From Chloroflexota bacterium (lineage in GTDB: Bacteria > Chloroflexota > Dehalococcoidia > JACQUA01): 49,540 bases of DNA. Below, piece by piece: positions 8,532 through 16,782 of this stretch. The position numbers and the translations under genes were made by a program. Under the pieces are notes generated by a model. It searched no databases. It worked only from the letters and a program-made list of their open reading frames with translations, and was not told where the DNA came from. The DNA lies in NCBI GenBank assembly GCA_016210565.1, contig JACQUA010000335.1, positions 1 to 49,540 of the forward strand, read 5' to 3'. The first letter of the stretch is position 1. The number at the start of each line of letters is the position of its first letter.

Positions 8532-11243
8532 TTGTACCTGACCATCTTTACGTGGTGGCTGTGGCTGGAGCTTCTGAGCGTCATTGCCCTGCCGTTTGCC
8601 TTCGCGCTCTTCAGAAACCTTCCCGATAGGGGTTATCCCCTGGCGAAGATAGTGGGGGTGCTGTTTCCTTCCTATCTGTTATGGCTTGGAGCTTCTCTCC
8701 ATGTCATCGCTAACCGGCGCTGGTCCATATTCCTGATCCTGGTAGTCCTCTGTGTTTTCGGCGCTTTGCTGGCGAGGCGGCACTGGTCCGAGATGAAAAG
8801 CTTCGTCGCCAGGAATGTCGTGCTGATAGTGGTCGTCGAAGCGATCTTCCTCGGCGGCGTGGTGCTGTGGGCGGTGATCCGCGCCTACGACCCCTTCATA
8901 CTCCTTCCGGAACGCCCCGTGAACTTCCTGTTCATTAACGCCATCATGCGCAGCGCCTATATGCCGCCCCCGGATCCCTGGTTCAGCGGGTTTTCTCTCA
9001 ATTACTACTATTTCGGCCATTTCATGGTCGCCACTTTGACGAAACTGGCGGGAATGTCTACCGCCATTACTTATAACCTCAGCATGGGATGGATATTTGC
9101 CTCCGCCGCGGTGGGGGTTTTCAGCCTCGCTTTTAATCTCACCCGGGGTGATGGTACAGGACGGTCGGCCTCCTGCAAGGCAATCCTTGCCGGCCTGGCC
9201 GGCATCGTGTTTCTCCTGTTCATCAGCAATCTTGAGGGCTTTCTGGAGTTCCTGTACGCCCATAACATGGGCTCGGCGGACTTCTGGAAATGGATCGGTA
9301 TCAAGGGGATGACTACCCCATATTCCAGCGTCCACTGGTATCCCACCGAACCGGAGTGGTGGTTCCGCTCGGTGCGGGTGATCGACACGCTGACCCCGGA
9401 AGGGGCCAGCCTCGACTTGACCTTCAATGATTATCCTTTCTATAACCTCATGGCCGGTTATATTCACGCCCATCTGATAGCGGTGCCCCTGGCCCTGGCG
9501 GCGCTGGGGGTGGGTCTGAACTTCCTCCTGGACGACAGGCCCTGGGGTTGGGAATGGTTCAGGGAAAACTGGTGTTGGTTTCTGGCGGCCAGCGCCATCG
9601 TTGGTTCGCTGGGCGTCACCAACACGTGGGACCTGGCTACCTACGGCCTGTTCATCGTATGCCTCTTCTTTGTCCAGGGTTACTTCCACCGGAAGGGGCA
9701 GGGATGGCTGGGGACGGTCATAGTCTCCGCCGGAATGCTCACCGGGGCCTTCCTGCTCTTTATCCCGTATTACAACGCCTACCAGCCTTACAGCGGGCTG
9801 AGGCCGTGGCTTGGCCCGGGTACCAGGAACCTGCACTGGTTTCTCTTCCTGGGCTTTTTCGTTTCCGTTCTCGTCCCGTTTCTCATCGTGATCGCCAGAC
9901 CCTTCCTGAAGAAGAGCTTCTGGAAGCCGCTGGCGCTGGCGACCATTCCGCTGATAGCGCCTTTTGCCGTGTGGATCCTGGCCGGCAGAAAAGCCGGGAT
10001 AACGCCTGTGACTCCCTCCATCGGCGTCAAGCTGTTCAATATGTGGCCTTTGCTCGCGCTGCTCCTCCTGACAATGGGACTCCTCTTGAGCAAGGTCATG
10101 GACAAAGAGCGCCGCCAGGTGAAAGACAGGATTGAGATTTTCGTGCTGCTCTGTATCTTCGGCGCCTTGTACATTGTGTACGGGACCGACCTCTTCTGGT
10201 TCAAAGACGCGGTGATGGGGGGGCGGGCCAATACCATCTTCAAGTTCTATTACCACGTCTGGGTGCTGCTGGCCCTGGCCAGCGCCTACGGTGTTCACTA
10301 CCTGCTTTTTGTCTGGAAGCCATCCCCGCTGCCCTTCAAGATCGACCGTGTTTTCGTCCTTGTCATCGTCGGCCTCCTGTTAGCAGCCTCGCTGCTCTAC
10401 GCGCCGGCGGCCCTGATGGCCAAGACGAATTTCTTCAAAGCCACGCCGACGCTCGACGGGCTTTCTTTTCTGCCGGCCCCGGACAGGGAATACATTGACT
10501 GGTTCAATGACAATGTGCCGGGAACGCCCGTGGTGATCGAGGCTTCCAACATCTGGTCCCTGGAGGAGGCCAGGGTGGCCGTCCGTACCGGACTGCCTAC
10601 CCTGCTGGGACCGGCCGGGGCGGAGAAGTCGTGGCGGGGTGACTACGACAGGGAGTTCATGGCCCGGATCAAGGACCTCGAGATAATCTACCAGAGCGAC
10701 GACTTGCAGAAGGTGCAGAGCCTGCTGACCAGGTACCAGGCGCAGTACATCGTTTTGGGGGGACTGGAGACCGTCCGCTACGGGCCCGGTATCAAGGAAA
10801 GGTTCGACGGCTGGTTTGAAAAAGCCTTTGCCAATGGGGCCGCCACGATTTACAAGGCCTCGCCATCAACCTTACTGCCGGCCAGGAGTCCGAAGGCCGT
10901 CATAGTCGAGATGTTTTATCGCGATGCGATTACGGGAGATTATCGCCCGCTTTCGACCGGCGCGGAGCTATCCGAGCATACTTACCACTTCAATGCCAAG
11001 ATAAGGAATACCGGACAGGAGAAGGTGACGGTCTACCTGGACGTTACCCAGTCGGACGGTGTGAAGCTATCGCCCTGGGGGGCGCCGGAATGGGACCTTC
11101 CGCCCGGGCCGGAGATAGCGCTCTTCGTCCAGGGTTCCAACCTCCGACCGCCCGGCAAGAGCGTGCAAATGAGCTTCTCCCTGCGGGAAAAGGGAAGCAA
11201 CAGGGTGCTGGACACCAAAGTTGTGACCGTACGTTCGAAATAG
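8532..11243 (+). CDS. DUF2298 (Chlor_Arch_YYY) multi-spanning membrane protein
   Basis: A 903-residue polytopic membrane protein of the DUF2298 family, found mainly in Chloroflexota and archaea and named for a YYY motif. That motif is visible as NYYYFGH at residues 157-163, in a loop following the first group of helices. More than ten hydrophobic segments span residues 1-640. The layout resembles polytopic glycosyltransferases or oligosaccharyltransferases (PMT/GT-C type), so a role in cell-surface glycosylation is plausible but unproven. Residues about 640-785 are soluble and contain a DREYIDWFNDNVPGTPVVIE-type segment. Residues 788-903 form a separate beta-rich domain that recurs in the next gene. 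The start is TTG at 8532 (LYLTIFTWWLWLELLS); no better start is in frame. No family member has a defined reaction that I know of. Confidence 0.82.
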   Translation: MYLTIFTWWLWLELLSVIALPFAFALFRNLPDRGYPLAKIVGVLFPSYLLWLGASLHVIANRRWSIFLILVVLCVFGALLARRHWSEMKSFVARNVVLIVVVEAIFLGGVVLWAVIRAYDPFILLPERPVNFLFINAIMRSAYMPPPDPWFSGFSLNYYYFGHFMVATLTKLAGMSTAITYNLSMGWIFASAAVGVFSLAFNLTRGDGTGRSASCKAILAGLAGIVFLLFISNLEGFLEFLYAHNMGSADFWKWIGIKGMTTPYSSVHWYPTEPEWWFRSVRVIDTLTPEGASLDLTFNDYPFYNLMAGYIHAHLIAVPLALAALGVGLNFLLDDRPWGWEWFRENWCWFLAASAIVGSLGVTNTWDLATYGLFIVCLFFVQGYFHRKGQGWLGTVIVSAGMLTGAFLLFIPYYNAYQPYSGLRPWLGPGTRNLHWFLFLGFFVSVLVPFLIVIARPFLKKSFWKPLALATIPLIAPFAVWILAGRKAGITPVTPSIGVKLFNMWPLLALLLLTMGLLLSKVMDKERRQVKDRIEIFVLLCIFGALYIVYGTDLFWFKDAVMGGRANTIFKFYYHVWVLLALASAYGVHYLLFVWKPSPLPFKIDRVFVLVIVGLLLAASLLYAPAALMAKTNFFKATPTLDGLSFLPAPDREYIDWFNDNVPGTPVVIEASNIWSLEEARVAVRTGLPTLLGPAGAEKSWRGDYDREFMARIKDLEIIYQSDDLQKVQSLLTRYQAQYIVLGGLETVRYGPGIKERFDGWFEKAFANGAATIYKASPSTLLPARSPKAVIVEMFYRDAITGDYRPLSTGAELSEHTYHFNAKIRNTGQEKVTVYLDVTQSDGVKLSPWGAPEWDLPPGPEIALFVQGSNLRPPGKSVQMSFSLREKGSNRVLDTKVVTVRSK

Positions 11244-11262
11244 AGCACGCTGTGCGCAGCAC

Positions 11263-11282
11263 CACAGGCCACCGTGCCTGTG
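11263..11282. repeat. CACAGGC palindrome
   Basis: CACAGGCCACCGTGCCTGTG, 20 bp after the DUF2298 stop codon. Same family as 8453-8502. It may act as a 3'-end hairpin for that transcript, although no U-tract follows. Confidence 0.65.
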
Positions 11283-11440
11283 ATCGCTGGATTTTGAACA
11301 CGGCAGTTTTGTCCTGTTAACAAGCGATAGCATGCCGTTCCGGGTTGCACGGGGCTAAAGGTCGCTGACAGACATACATTGACATCGGCCTGGTTCACGG
11401 CTCATCCCGATGAATCGGGGTGGTACCGGGAGGACTACTG

Positions 11441-11446
11441 TATAAT
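11441..11446 (+). promoter_or_regulatory. possible -10 box for the small membrane-anchored protein gene
   Basis: A perfect TATAAT lies 18 bases before the start codon at 11464, with the ribosome binding site GAGGAG between them. No good -35 hexamer is seen at the proper distance, so this is a weak call. A hairpin (ATCCCGATGAATCGGGGT) lies just upstream at about 11404-11421 and could separate this gene from the preceding one. Confidence 0.3.
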
Positions 11447-11463
11447 ACAGTGAGGAGATTCCT

Positions 11464-12003
11464 ATGAAAAGCTGGATCTACTACCTGATTCCTTTGCTGG
11501 TGCTGATAGCACTGATACTGGTGCCTGCGATGCTGGAAAAGGAGGGGACGGGTGCACCCCCGCCGGCGGGTTCGGCCATAACCCCGGCACAGAGAGCCGT
11601 GGAGAATGTGGCCCCCGCTTCGACGCCCAGGCCGCAGCCGGCCGCCAATCCGAGGGTGCAGTTCGTGGACATGAACTACCTGGACCTGGCTTCAAAAGAA
11701 TACCGCCCGCTGGCGGATGGGGGCGCATTGCCGGCGGATAGCTATCACTTCAATGCGAAATTGAGAAATACCGGCGGCGAGTCCGTTCTGGTCTACTATG
11801 ATGTCACCCAGGACGACGGCGCCAGGTTGTTGCCCATGGGCGCCACGGAATGGTTCTTGCCTCCGGGACAGGAAGTCTATCTGTTCGTGCAGGGGGCTAA
11901 TCTGAGACCGCCGGGGAGGAATGTGCAGCTCAACTTCGTGATGAAGGAAAGGGGCTCGGATAAAGTGCTGGACCAGAGGACGCTAAGAGTGACGTCGAGA
12001 TAA
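11464..12003 (+). CDS. membrane-anchored protein with DUF2298-partner C-terminal domain
   Basis: A 179-residue protein with one N-terminal membrane segment (residues 6-22), a Pro/Ala-rich linker (about 28-63) and an extracytoplasmic domain (64-179). That domain aligns without gaps to residues 788-903 of the preceding DUF2298 protein, with about half of the positions identical; the strongest blocks are YHFNAK.RNTG, DVTQ.DG and LFVQG.NLRPPG. It is thus a free-standing copy of its neighbour's last domain. I know of no named family for the domain; its length and spacing suggest a beta-sandwich, perhaps carbohydrate- or protein-binding. The start ATG has a GAGGAG ribosome binding site. A functional link with the DUF2298 protein at the cell surface is inference. 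Confidence 0.75.
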   Translation: MKSWIYYLIPLLVLIALILVPAMLEKEGTGAPPPAGSAITPAQRAVENVAPASTPRPQPAANPRVQFVDMNYLDLASKEYRPLADGGALPADSYHFNAKLRNTGGESVLVYYDVTQDDGARLLPMGATEWFLPPGQEVYLFVQGANLRPPGRNVQLNFVMKERGSDKVLDQRTLRVTSR

Positions 12004-12044
12004 AGATTACAGATTGCAGATTCCCCGCCCCACCGACAGTAGAC

Positions 12045-12291
12045 GTAGGGTGGGTGAAGCGAGCCGACACGCCAGAACCTGGTTGACCAGTCCGCCGTTG
12101 ATAATGCGTACGACGCGGGATCCCTCCATACCGCGAGCGTAACCCACCACCGGGTCGGGGATGGGGCCGGTGCCATTCTGGCGAACCGATCATGGGTGTT
12201 GCACTCCGACCCCGGGGACGTTGTGGGTTTCGCGCCCGAGCTGGCAACGCAGTTCAAACGGGTGTGGCGCCGGGCGTTTCACCCACCCTAC
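12045..12291. repeat. 247-bp dispersed element, copy B
   Basis: Second copy of the element at 6014-6258, here with perfect 14-bp inverted ends, GTAGGGTGGGTGAA and TTCACCCACCCTAC. It fills most of the 389-base spacer before lon. The remaining 100 bases up to the lon start hold no CIRCE-type heat-shock operator that I can see. Confidence 0.65.
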
Positions 12292-12392
12292 ATTTGCTGA
12301 GGGCTGATAGCTGATAGTCCTTTCGTACCCCGACAAATCGTCCCTGCTTTGTGATAGACTATCGTCGGATAATGCTCTATCATGGATAAGTT

Positions 12393-14762
12393 ATGGTTGT
12401 AAGAAACCGCGTCAAGAAGAAAGATAACGGCGTGCTGAAGAACGGTCCGGAGATCGAAGCTCTGGTATTGCCTTTGCTGCCCAGGCGGGATACGGTGCTG
12501 TTCCCCCATACCGCCACGCAGGTGGCGGTAATGCGGCAGGCTTCTTTGCGGGCGGTGGAGGATGCCTGGTCCACGGACCGGACGGTTGCCGTGGTACTGC
12601 GCAAGAATCCCGATGCCGAGATTACCATGGACAACCTGCATGCCGTGGGGACAGAAGCTAATATCGCTAGAATCCTGCGCATGCCGGACGGCACGACAAC
12701 GGTGTGGCTGCAGGGGGAGCGCCGTCTGCGGCTTATTGAGTTGATTAAAGAGGAACCATACTACAAGGCCAGGGTTGAAGTCGTTGAGGAAGCCGGAGCG
12801 AAGGACCTGCCGACCGAAGCGCTGATGCGCGCGGTCCTGGCGCTTTTCGAAAAATGCACCAAGCTCTCGGCGAAGCTATCGAGCGAGGCATTCATTGCGG
12901 CCATGAACATTGATGAGCCGGGCTGGCTGGCCGACTTTGTCGCTTCGTCCCTGGACCTCGAGCTCTCCCGAAAGCAGGAGTTACTGGAGACCTTTCCTCC
13001 GCAGACCCGCCTGCAAAAGCTGTCGATTCTCCTTGCCAAAGAAGTCGATGTGCTGGAGCTCCAGACAAAGATCAGCTCCAAAGTCCAGGAAGAGGTTGAG
13101 AAGTCGCAGCGGGGCTATTTCTTGCGCGAGCAATTGAAGGTGATCGAAAAAGAGCTGGGCGAGGCGGACCCCGTTACCAAGGAACTAAACAAGCTCAAAG
13201 AGAAGGTCGCCGCTTCGGGAATGCCGGAAGAGGTCAACAAGAAAGCCCAGGAAGAGATGGAACGGTTGTCCTCTACCCCCCAGGGGTCCCCGGAGATTTC
13301 GGTGATTCGCACCTACCTGGACTGGCTGGTGTCGTTGCCCTGGACCAAGGAAACCCAGGACAACCTGGATATCAACGCGGCAGCCCAGGTGCTCGAGGCC
13401 AACCACTACGGATTGCCCAAGGTCAAGGAGAGAATCCTGGAATATATGTCCGTCCGCAAGCTGGCGGGCAACAAGCTGCGCAGCCCGATCCTCTGCTTCG
13501 TTGGACCTCCCGGAGTGGGCAAGACCAGTCTGGGCAAATCTATTGCCCAGGCCATGGGCCGGAAGTTCGTGCGTATCAGCCTTGGGGGAATCCGCGACGA
13601 AGCGGAGATACGGGGTCACCGCCGCACCTATATAGGGGCGCTACCGGGGAGGATAATTCAGACCATGCGCCAGGCCGGAACGGTGAACCCCCTTTTTATG
13701 CTGGATGAAATCGACAAGGTGGGCATTGATTTCAGGGGCGATCCCTCCTCGGCCCTGCTGGAGGTCCTGGACCCGGAGCAAAACTTCGCCTTCAGCGACC
13801 ATTACCTCGACGTCCCCTATAACCTCTCCAGAGTCCTCTTCATAACGACGGGGAATATTCTCGAACCGATAATCCCGGCGTTGCGGGACCGGATGGAAGT
13901 TATTGAACTCCCGGGCTATATCGAGGAAGAAAAACTCCAGATCGCCAGGCGTTTCCTTGTTCCCAAACAAATCAGCGAGCATGGCCTGACTCCCGAGCAA
14001 CTTCATTTCTCTGACGGCGCTCTCCGCGCGATAATACGCGAATACACTCGTGAGGCCGGGGTGCGCAATCTGGAGCGGGAGTTGGGCAACATCTGCCGGA
14101 AGACTGCGCGGAGGGTGGCCGAAGGAAAAACGGCGGCCCATTCTATCAGCAGCCAGTCACTTCATAGCTACCTGGGTCCCACCAGGTTCTTCTGGGGGGC
14201 GGCGGAGGAAAAAGACGAGATCGGGGTGGCCACCGGGGTGGCCAAAACCGAGATGGGCGGCGACATCATCAGCATCGAAGTCACCCGGATGGACGGCAAA
14301 GGCAACCTCATACTCACGGGCACTCTGGGCGAAGTGATGCGTGAGTCGGCCCAGGCAGCCCTGAGCTACGCCCGGTCCCACGCCCAGGACTGGGGCCTGC
14401 GGCCCAGGGTATTCGAGCGATCCGATATACACCTGCATGTGCCCATGGGGGGCGTACCCAAAGACGGCCCGTCCGCGGGGATAACGATAGCCACGGCGCT
14501 GGCCTCAGCCCTGCGTCAACGGGCTGTCAGGAAGGATGTTGCCATGACCGGCGAAATCACCCTGAGGGGCCGGGTCCTGCCGGTGGGTGGGATCAAGGAA
14601 AAAGTGCTCGCCGCGCACCGGGCGGGACTGAAGTACTTCATCATGCCGGGCAAGAACGAGAAAGATCTCGATGAGATACCGAAGGACGTCCGGAGAGAGC
14701 TTAACTTCATCATGGTTGAAAACATGGACAAAGTGTTGCAGGAAGCCCTGGTGGGTACGTGA
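12393..14762 (+). CDS. lon: Lon ATP-dependent protease
   Basis: LonA degrades misfolded and regulatory proteins in the cytoplasm as an ATP-driven hexamer. The N-terminal substrate-binding domain spans about residues 23-215, the AAA+ module follows with Walker A GPPGVGKT at 371-378 and Walker B LFMLDEIDK near 436, and the C-terminal protease domain has catalytic Ser694 (KDGPSAGIT) and Lys737 (GGIKEKVLAA). The length of 789 residues is normal for LonA. The ATG at 12393 opens a short charged leader (MVVRNRVKKKDNG) ahead of the domain. The stop overlaps the start of the following cvpA-like gene by four bases, so the two are probably co-translated. Confidence 0.98.
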   Translation: MVVRNRVKKKDNGVLKNGPEIEALVLPLLPRRDTVLFPHTATQVAVMRQASLRAVEDAWSTDRTVAVVLRKNPDAEITMDNLHAVGTEANIARILRMPDGTTTVWLQGERRLRLIELIKEEPYYKARVEVVEEAGAKDLPTEALMRAVLALFEKCTKLSAKLSSEAFIAAMNIDEPGWLADFVASSLDLELSRKQELLETFPPQTRLQKLSILLAKEVDVLELQTKISSKVQEEVEKSQRGYFLREQLKVIEKELGEADPVTKELNKLKEKVAASGMPEEVNKKAQEEMERLSSTPQGSPEISVIRTYLDWLVSLPWTKETQDNLDINAAAQVLEANHYGLPKVKERILEYMSVRKLAGNKLRSPILCFVGPPGVGKTSLGKSIAQAMGRKFVRISLGGIRDEAEIRGHRRTYIGALPGRIIQTMRQAGTVNPLFMLDEIDKVGIDFRGDPSSALLEVLDPEQNFAFSDHYLDVPYNLSRVLFITTGNILEPIIPALRDRMEVIELPGYIEEEKLQIARRFLVPKQISEHGLTPEQLHFSDGALRAIIREYTREAGVRNLERELGNICRKTARRVAEGKTAAHSISSQSLHSYLGPTRFFWGAAEEKDEIGVATGVAKTEMGGDIISIEVTRMDGKGNLILTGTLGEVMRESAQAALSYARSHAQDWGLRPRVFERSDIHLHVPMGGVPKDGPSAGITIATALASALRQRAVRKDVAMTGEITLRGRVLPVGGIKEKVLAAHRAGLKYFIMPGKNEKDLDEIPKDVRRELNFIMVENMDKVLQEALVGT

Positions 14763-15274
14763 ACTGGTTAGACTTCCTCATCATCGCCATCATCCTCAGT
14801 TGTCTGGTCGGGGGGTTCGGTAAGGGGCTGATTGTTTCGCTTTTCGGCTTTGCCGGCTTTGCGCTGGGTCTCAAGCTGTCCGGAGAGCACTACCAGCTTG
14901 TTGCGGGAAGGTTGACCTTCATACCCAACGCCAGCGTGGCCAGCGCCATGGGTTTCGTCACCATGTGGGCCGCCGCGATGGTCCTGGCGGGGATACTGGG
15001 GTTGCTGTTTAGGAAGATCGTCTCTCTGGTGGGTCTGGGGTGGTTGGACCGGCTGGGGGGACTCGCCTTCGGACTGGCGCTGGGTACTTTTGCCTCGGTC
15101 TTGTTGCTGGCGGTAATGCTCAATGTCCGCGTAATGGACTTCACGAGGGCCATCCAGGAATCGAAAATAGCTCTGTTTCTGATCGAGCGGTTGGGTTTCC
15201 TTTTTCAGCTTCTACCGGGAGACTGGGGTGAGATCCCTCTCATCCCGCCGGTGATGCCCGGAATACCAGCCTGA
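14759..15274 (+). CDS. CvpA family protein
   Basis: A 171-residue inner-membrane protein of the CvpA family, with four hydrophobic segments (about residues 4-20, 22-42, 64-86 and 98-121) and the family opening NWLDFLIIAIILSCLVGGFGKGL. CvpA was named for colicin V production and is linked to envelope stress and biofilm traits; the molecular function is not settled. The start is a GTG that overlaps the lon stop (GTGA), implying translational coupling to lon. The C-terminus after residue 150 is short and proline-rich (IPLIPPVMPGIPA). Confidence 0.85.
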   Translation: MNWLDFLIIAIILSCLVGGFGKGLIVSLFGFAGFALGLKLSGEHYQLVAGRLTFIPNASVASAMGFVTMWAAAMVLAGILGLLFRKIVSLVGLGWLDRLGGLAFGLALGTFASVLLLAVMLNVRVMDFTRAIQESKIALFLIERLGFLFQLLPGDWGEIPLIPPVMPGIPA

Positions 15275-15292
15275 CGAATCGACGTCAGACGC

Positions 15293-15341
15293 GTAGCGGC
15301 GCCCCCCGGTCCCGACACGTCGGGACGGGGGGCGCCGTTAC
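15293..15341. terminator. strong GC hairpin between cvpA and ferredoxin gene
   Basis: A near-perfect stem: GTAGCGGCGCCCCCCGGTCC on the left pairs with GGGACGGGGGGCGCCGTTAC on the right around a CGACACGTCG centre. It lies between the 3' ends of two convergent genes (cvpA-like, plus; ferredoxin, minus). There is no U-tract on either side, so it is a likely bidirectional 3'-end hairpin rather than a textbook intrinsic terminator. Confidence 0.6.
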
Positions 15342-15364
15342 GGGGTGATTGACTCCAGACTCGT

Positions 15365-15640
15365 TTACTTTCTGAGACCTTTGGTGGCAGTTTTCCCCGG
15401 ATGCAACTTCTGCCATTTGGCCAGTAGCTGCTCATAGCTTTCCACTCGTTTGGGGTCGGGTTTGCAGCAATCTACCGAGCAGACTTCTGCACACTTCGGG
15501 GTATCGGCGATGCCCACGCATTCTGTGCACTTGTCGGGGTCGATGATGTAGGTGGGTTCGCCCTCGCTTATAGCCTTATTCTCGCACTCCGGCTCGCAAG
15601 CGCCGCAAGTGATACACTCTTCTGTAATTCTGATTGCCAT
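15365..15640 (-). CDS. 2[4Fe-4S] ferredoxin
   Basis: A 91-residue low-potential electron carrier. Cluster 1 ligands are in CITCGACEPEC (Cys9, 12, 15, 19) and cluster 2 ligands in CTEC and CAEVC (Cys38, 41, 50, 54), with the eight-residue loop between them and the C-terminal helical extension typical of Alvin-type (Allochromatium vinosum) ferredoxins. Cys58 and Cys59 replace the more usual S-C. A close paralog is encoded at 15987-16253. The start ATG at 15640 has AGGAGG about ten bases upstream and its own promoter. Which oxidoreductases it serves cannot be told from the context. Confidence 0.93.
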   Translation of the reverse strand: MAIRITEECITCGACEPECENKAISEGEPTYIIDPDKCTECVGIADTPKCAEVCSVDCCKPDPKRVESYEQLLAKWQKLHPGKTATKGLRK

Positions 15641-15666
15641 TAAGATTTAGCCTCCTGTAGCTAGTA

Positions 15667-15695
15667 ATTTAACATAATGTTAGCTCTAAAATCAA
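15667..15695 (-). promoter_or_regulatory. candidate promoter of the 15365-15640 ferredoxin gene
   Basis: On the minus strand: -35 TTGATT (15690-15695), 17-bp spacer, -10 TTAAAT (15667-15672), about 26 bases before the start codon. Both boxes match four of six consensus positions and lie in the only A/T-rich stretch here. The rest of the 346-base spacer to the second ferredoxin (15696-15986) has no gene I can support. Confidence 0.4.
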
Positions 15696-15953
15696 ATGTG
15701 GGAAGGCGAAGAAGCAATAGAGAAGAAAAGAACCGCCGGCCTGGAAGCGGCGTGGCCGCGAACGGGCGGCCCCGTGTTCTTCTGCTTAACCGTCTTCGGT
15801 GAACAGCGAGTCCTCCACTCTTGGCTGGCCCATCGCTGTCAAGGACGAAGACAACGGCTCACTCCGAGGTGTCGGAGCGCCACCCGGTCTGTTCTCGGGG
15901 CAACCTTCCATGCCTGGTTGGGCAAGCACCATGAAAGACGAAAAATCAGGGAT

Positions 15954-15973
15954 CACCCCGACGGGTCGGGGTG
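15954..15973. terminator. 3'-end hairpin of ferredoxin operon
   Basis: CACCCCGACGGGTCGGGGTG, a 9-10 bp stem 14 bases downstream of the minus-strand ferredoxin stop. Near-identical hairpins occur at 25206-25225 (after thrS) and about 11404-11421, often next to GTACCGG or TTACCGG. There is no clear U-run. Confidence 0.5.
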
Positions 15974-15986
15974 TTACCGGTCCGGG

Positions 15987-16253
15987 TTAGTAGACCTTTG
16001 GTGTCTTGCCCGGGTTCAGCTTCTTAAACTTCTCGATTAGCTGTTCTTTGGTTTCGGGATGGGCCGGGTCGGAGACGCAGGAATCCACCGGGCAGACTTC
16101 GGCGCACCGCGACTTTTCAAAATGCCCGATGCACTCGGTGCACTTGTTGAAGTCAATGATGTAGATTTTGTCGCCCTCCGAGATTGCCTTGTTAGGACAT
16201 TCGGGTTCGCAGGCGCCGCAGCTAATGCACTCCTCGGTGATCATATAGGCCAT
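15987..16253 (-). CDS. 2[4Fe-4S] ferredoxin, second copy
   Basis: An 88-residue paralog of the ferredoxin at 15365-15640, with identical ligand spacing: CISCGACEPEC (Cys9, 12, 15, 19) and CTEC plus CAEVC (Cys38, 41, 50, 54), followed by the canonical PVDSC and a helical tail ending in NPGKTP. It is the last gene of an rsmD-coaD-ferredoxin run: its AGGAGG ribosome binding site overlaps the coaD stop codon, and only seven bases separate the two genes. Coupling of a ferredoxin to coaD is odd but recurs in anaerobe genomes as far as I recall; no functional link is implied by the sequence. Confidence 0.93.
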   Translation of the reverse strand: MAYMITEECISCGACEPECPNKAISEGDKIYIIDFNKCTECIGHFEKSRCAEVCPVDSCVSDPAHPETKEQLIEKFKKLNPGKTPKVY

Positions 16254-16260
16254 TGAGATG

Positions 16261-16782
16261 CTACCTCCTGATAAGATTTTGTTCCGTAACTTGAAGAACT
16301 TTGAATTTGGTTCCCAGAGCCTTCAGCACGTTAGGCGGCACCAGGCTGGTTATATCGCCGCCCAGTTGCACGACCTCTTTCAACAGGCTGGAGCTGAGGA
16401 ACTGAAAAGGCAGATTCGCCATGAGAAAAACGGACTCGATCTTGGGGCTGATCTGTTTGTTCATGAGGGCCATTTCGAACTCACCCTCGAAATCGGAGCT
16501 CATCCTCAGGCCGCGGACGATCACCTGCGCACCGATGGTCCGGGCGAATTCGACAGTCAATATGTTGTAGTGCTCCACCGTCACGTTGGGGATCTGGGCG
16601 ACAGCGCCCTTCCACAATTCCACCCTCTCTTCGGCAGAGAAGAGCAAGTGTTTGGCCGGCCTGTCGAAGACGCCGATAACGAGCCTGTCAAAAAGTCTGG
16701 CAGCTCTGGTGGCGACATCCAGGTGACCATTAGTGACCGGGTCAAAGCTGCCGGGATAGAGTCCTATGGTCAAGCTATGCAC
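16261..16782 (-). CDS. coaD: phosphopantetheine adenylyltransferase
   Basis: CoaD transfers AMP from ATP to 4'-phosphopantetheine to give dephospho-CoA, the penultimate step of coenzyme A synthesis. The nucleotidyltransferase motif is GLYPGSFDPVTNGHLDV (residues 7-23), and the active-site and specificity motif VIVRGLRMSSDFEGEFEMA is near residue 95. The length of 173 residues is close to the usual 160. The ATG at 16782 overlaps the end of rsmD by 13 bases, the classic rsmD-coaD pair, which suggests coupled translation. The ferredoxin gene follows at once. Confidence 0.97.
   Translation of the reverse strand: MHSLTIGLYPGSFDPVTNGHLDVATRAARLFDRLVIGVFDRPAKHLLFSAEERVELWKGAVAQIPNVTVEHYNILTVEFARTIGAQVIVRGLRMSSDFEGEFEMALMNKQISPKIESVFLMANLPFQFLSSSLLKEVVQLGGDITSLVPPNVLKALGTKFKVLQVTEQNLIRR

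Noticed and set aside
8266-8541. open frame after yggT
   Set aside because: It translates low-complexity CCAAATTCC units and CACAGGC palindromes.
12001-12392. CIRCE or other heat-shock operator before lon
   Set aside because: No TTAGCACTC-N9-GAGTGCTAA-like sequence; only a repeat element and short A/T-rich DNA.
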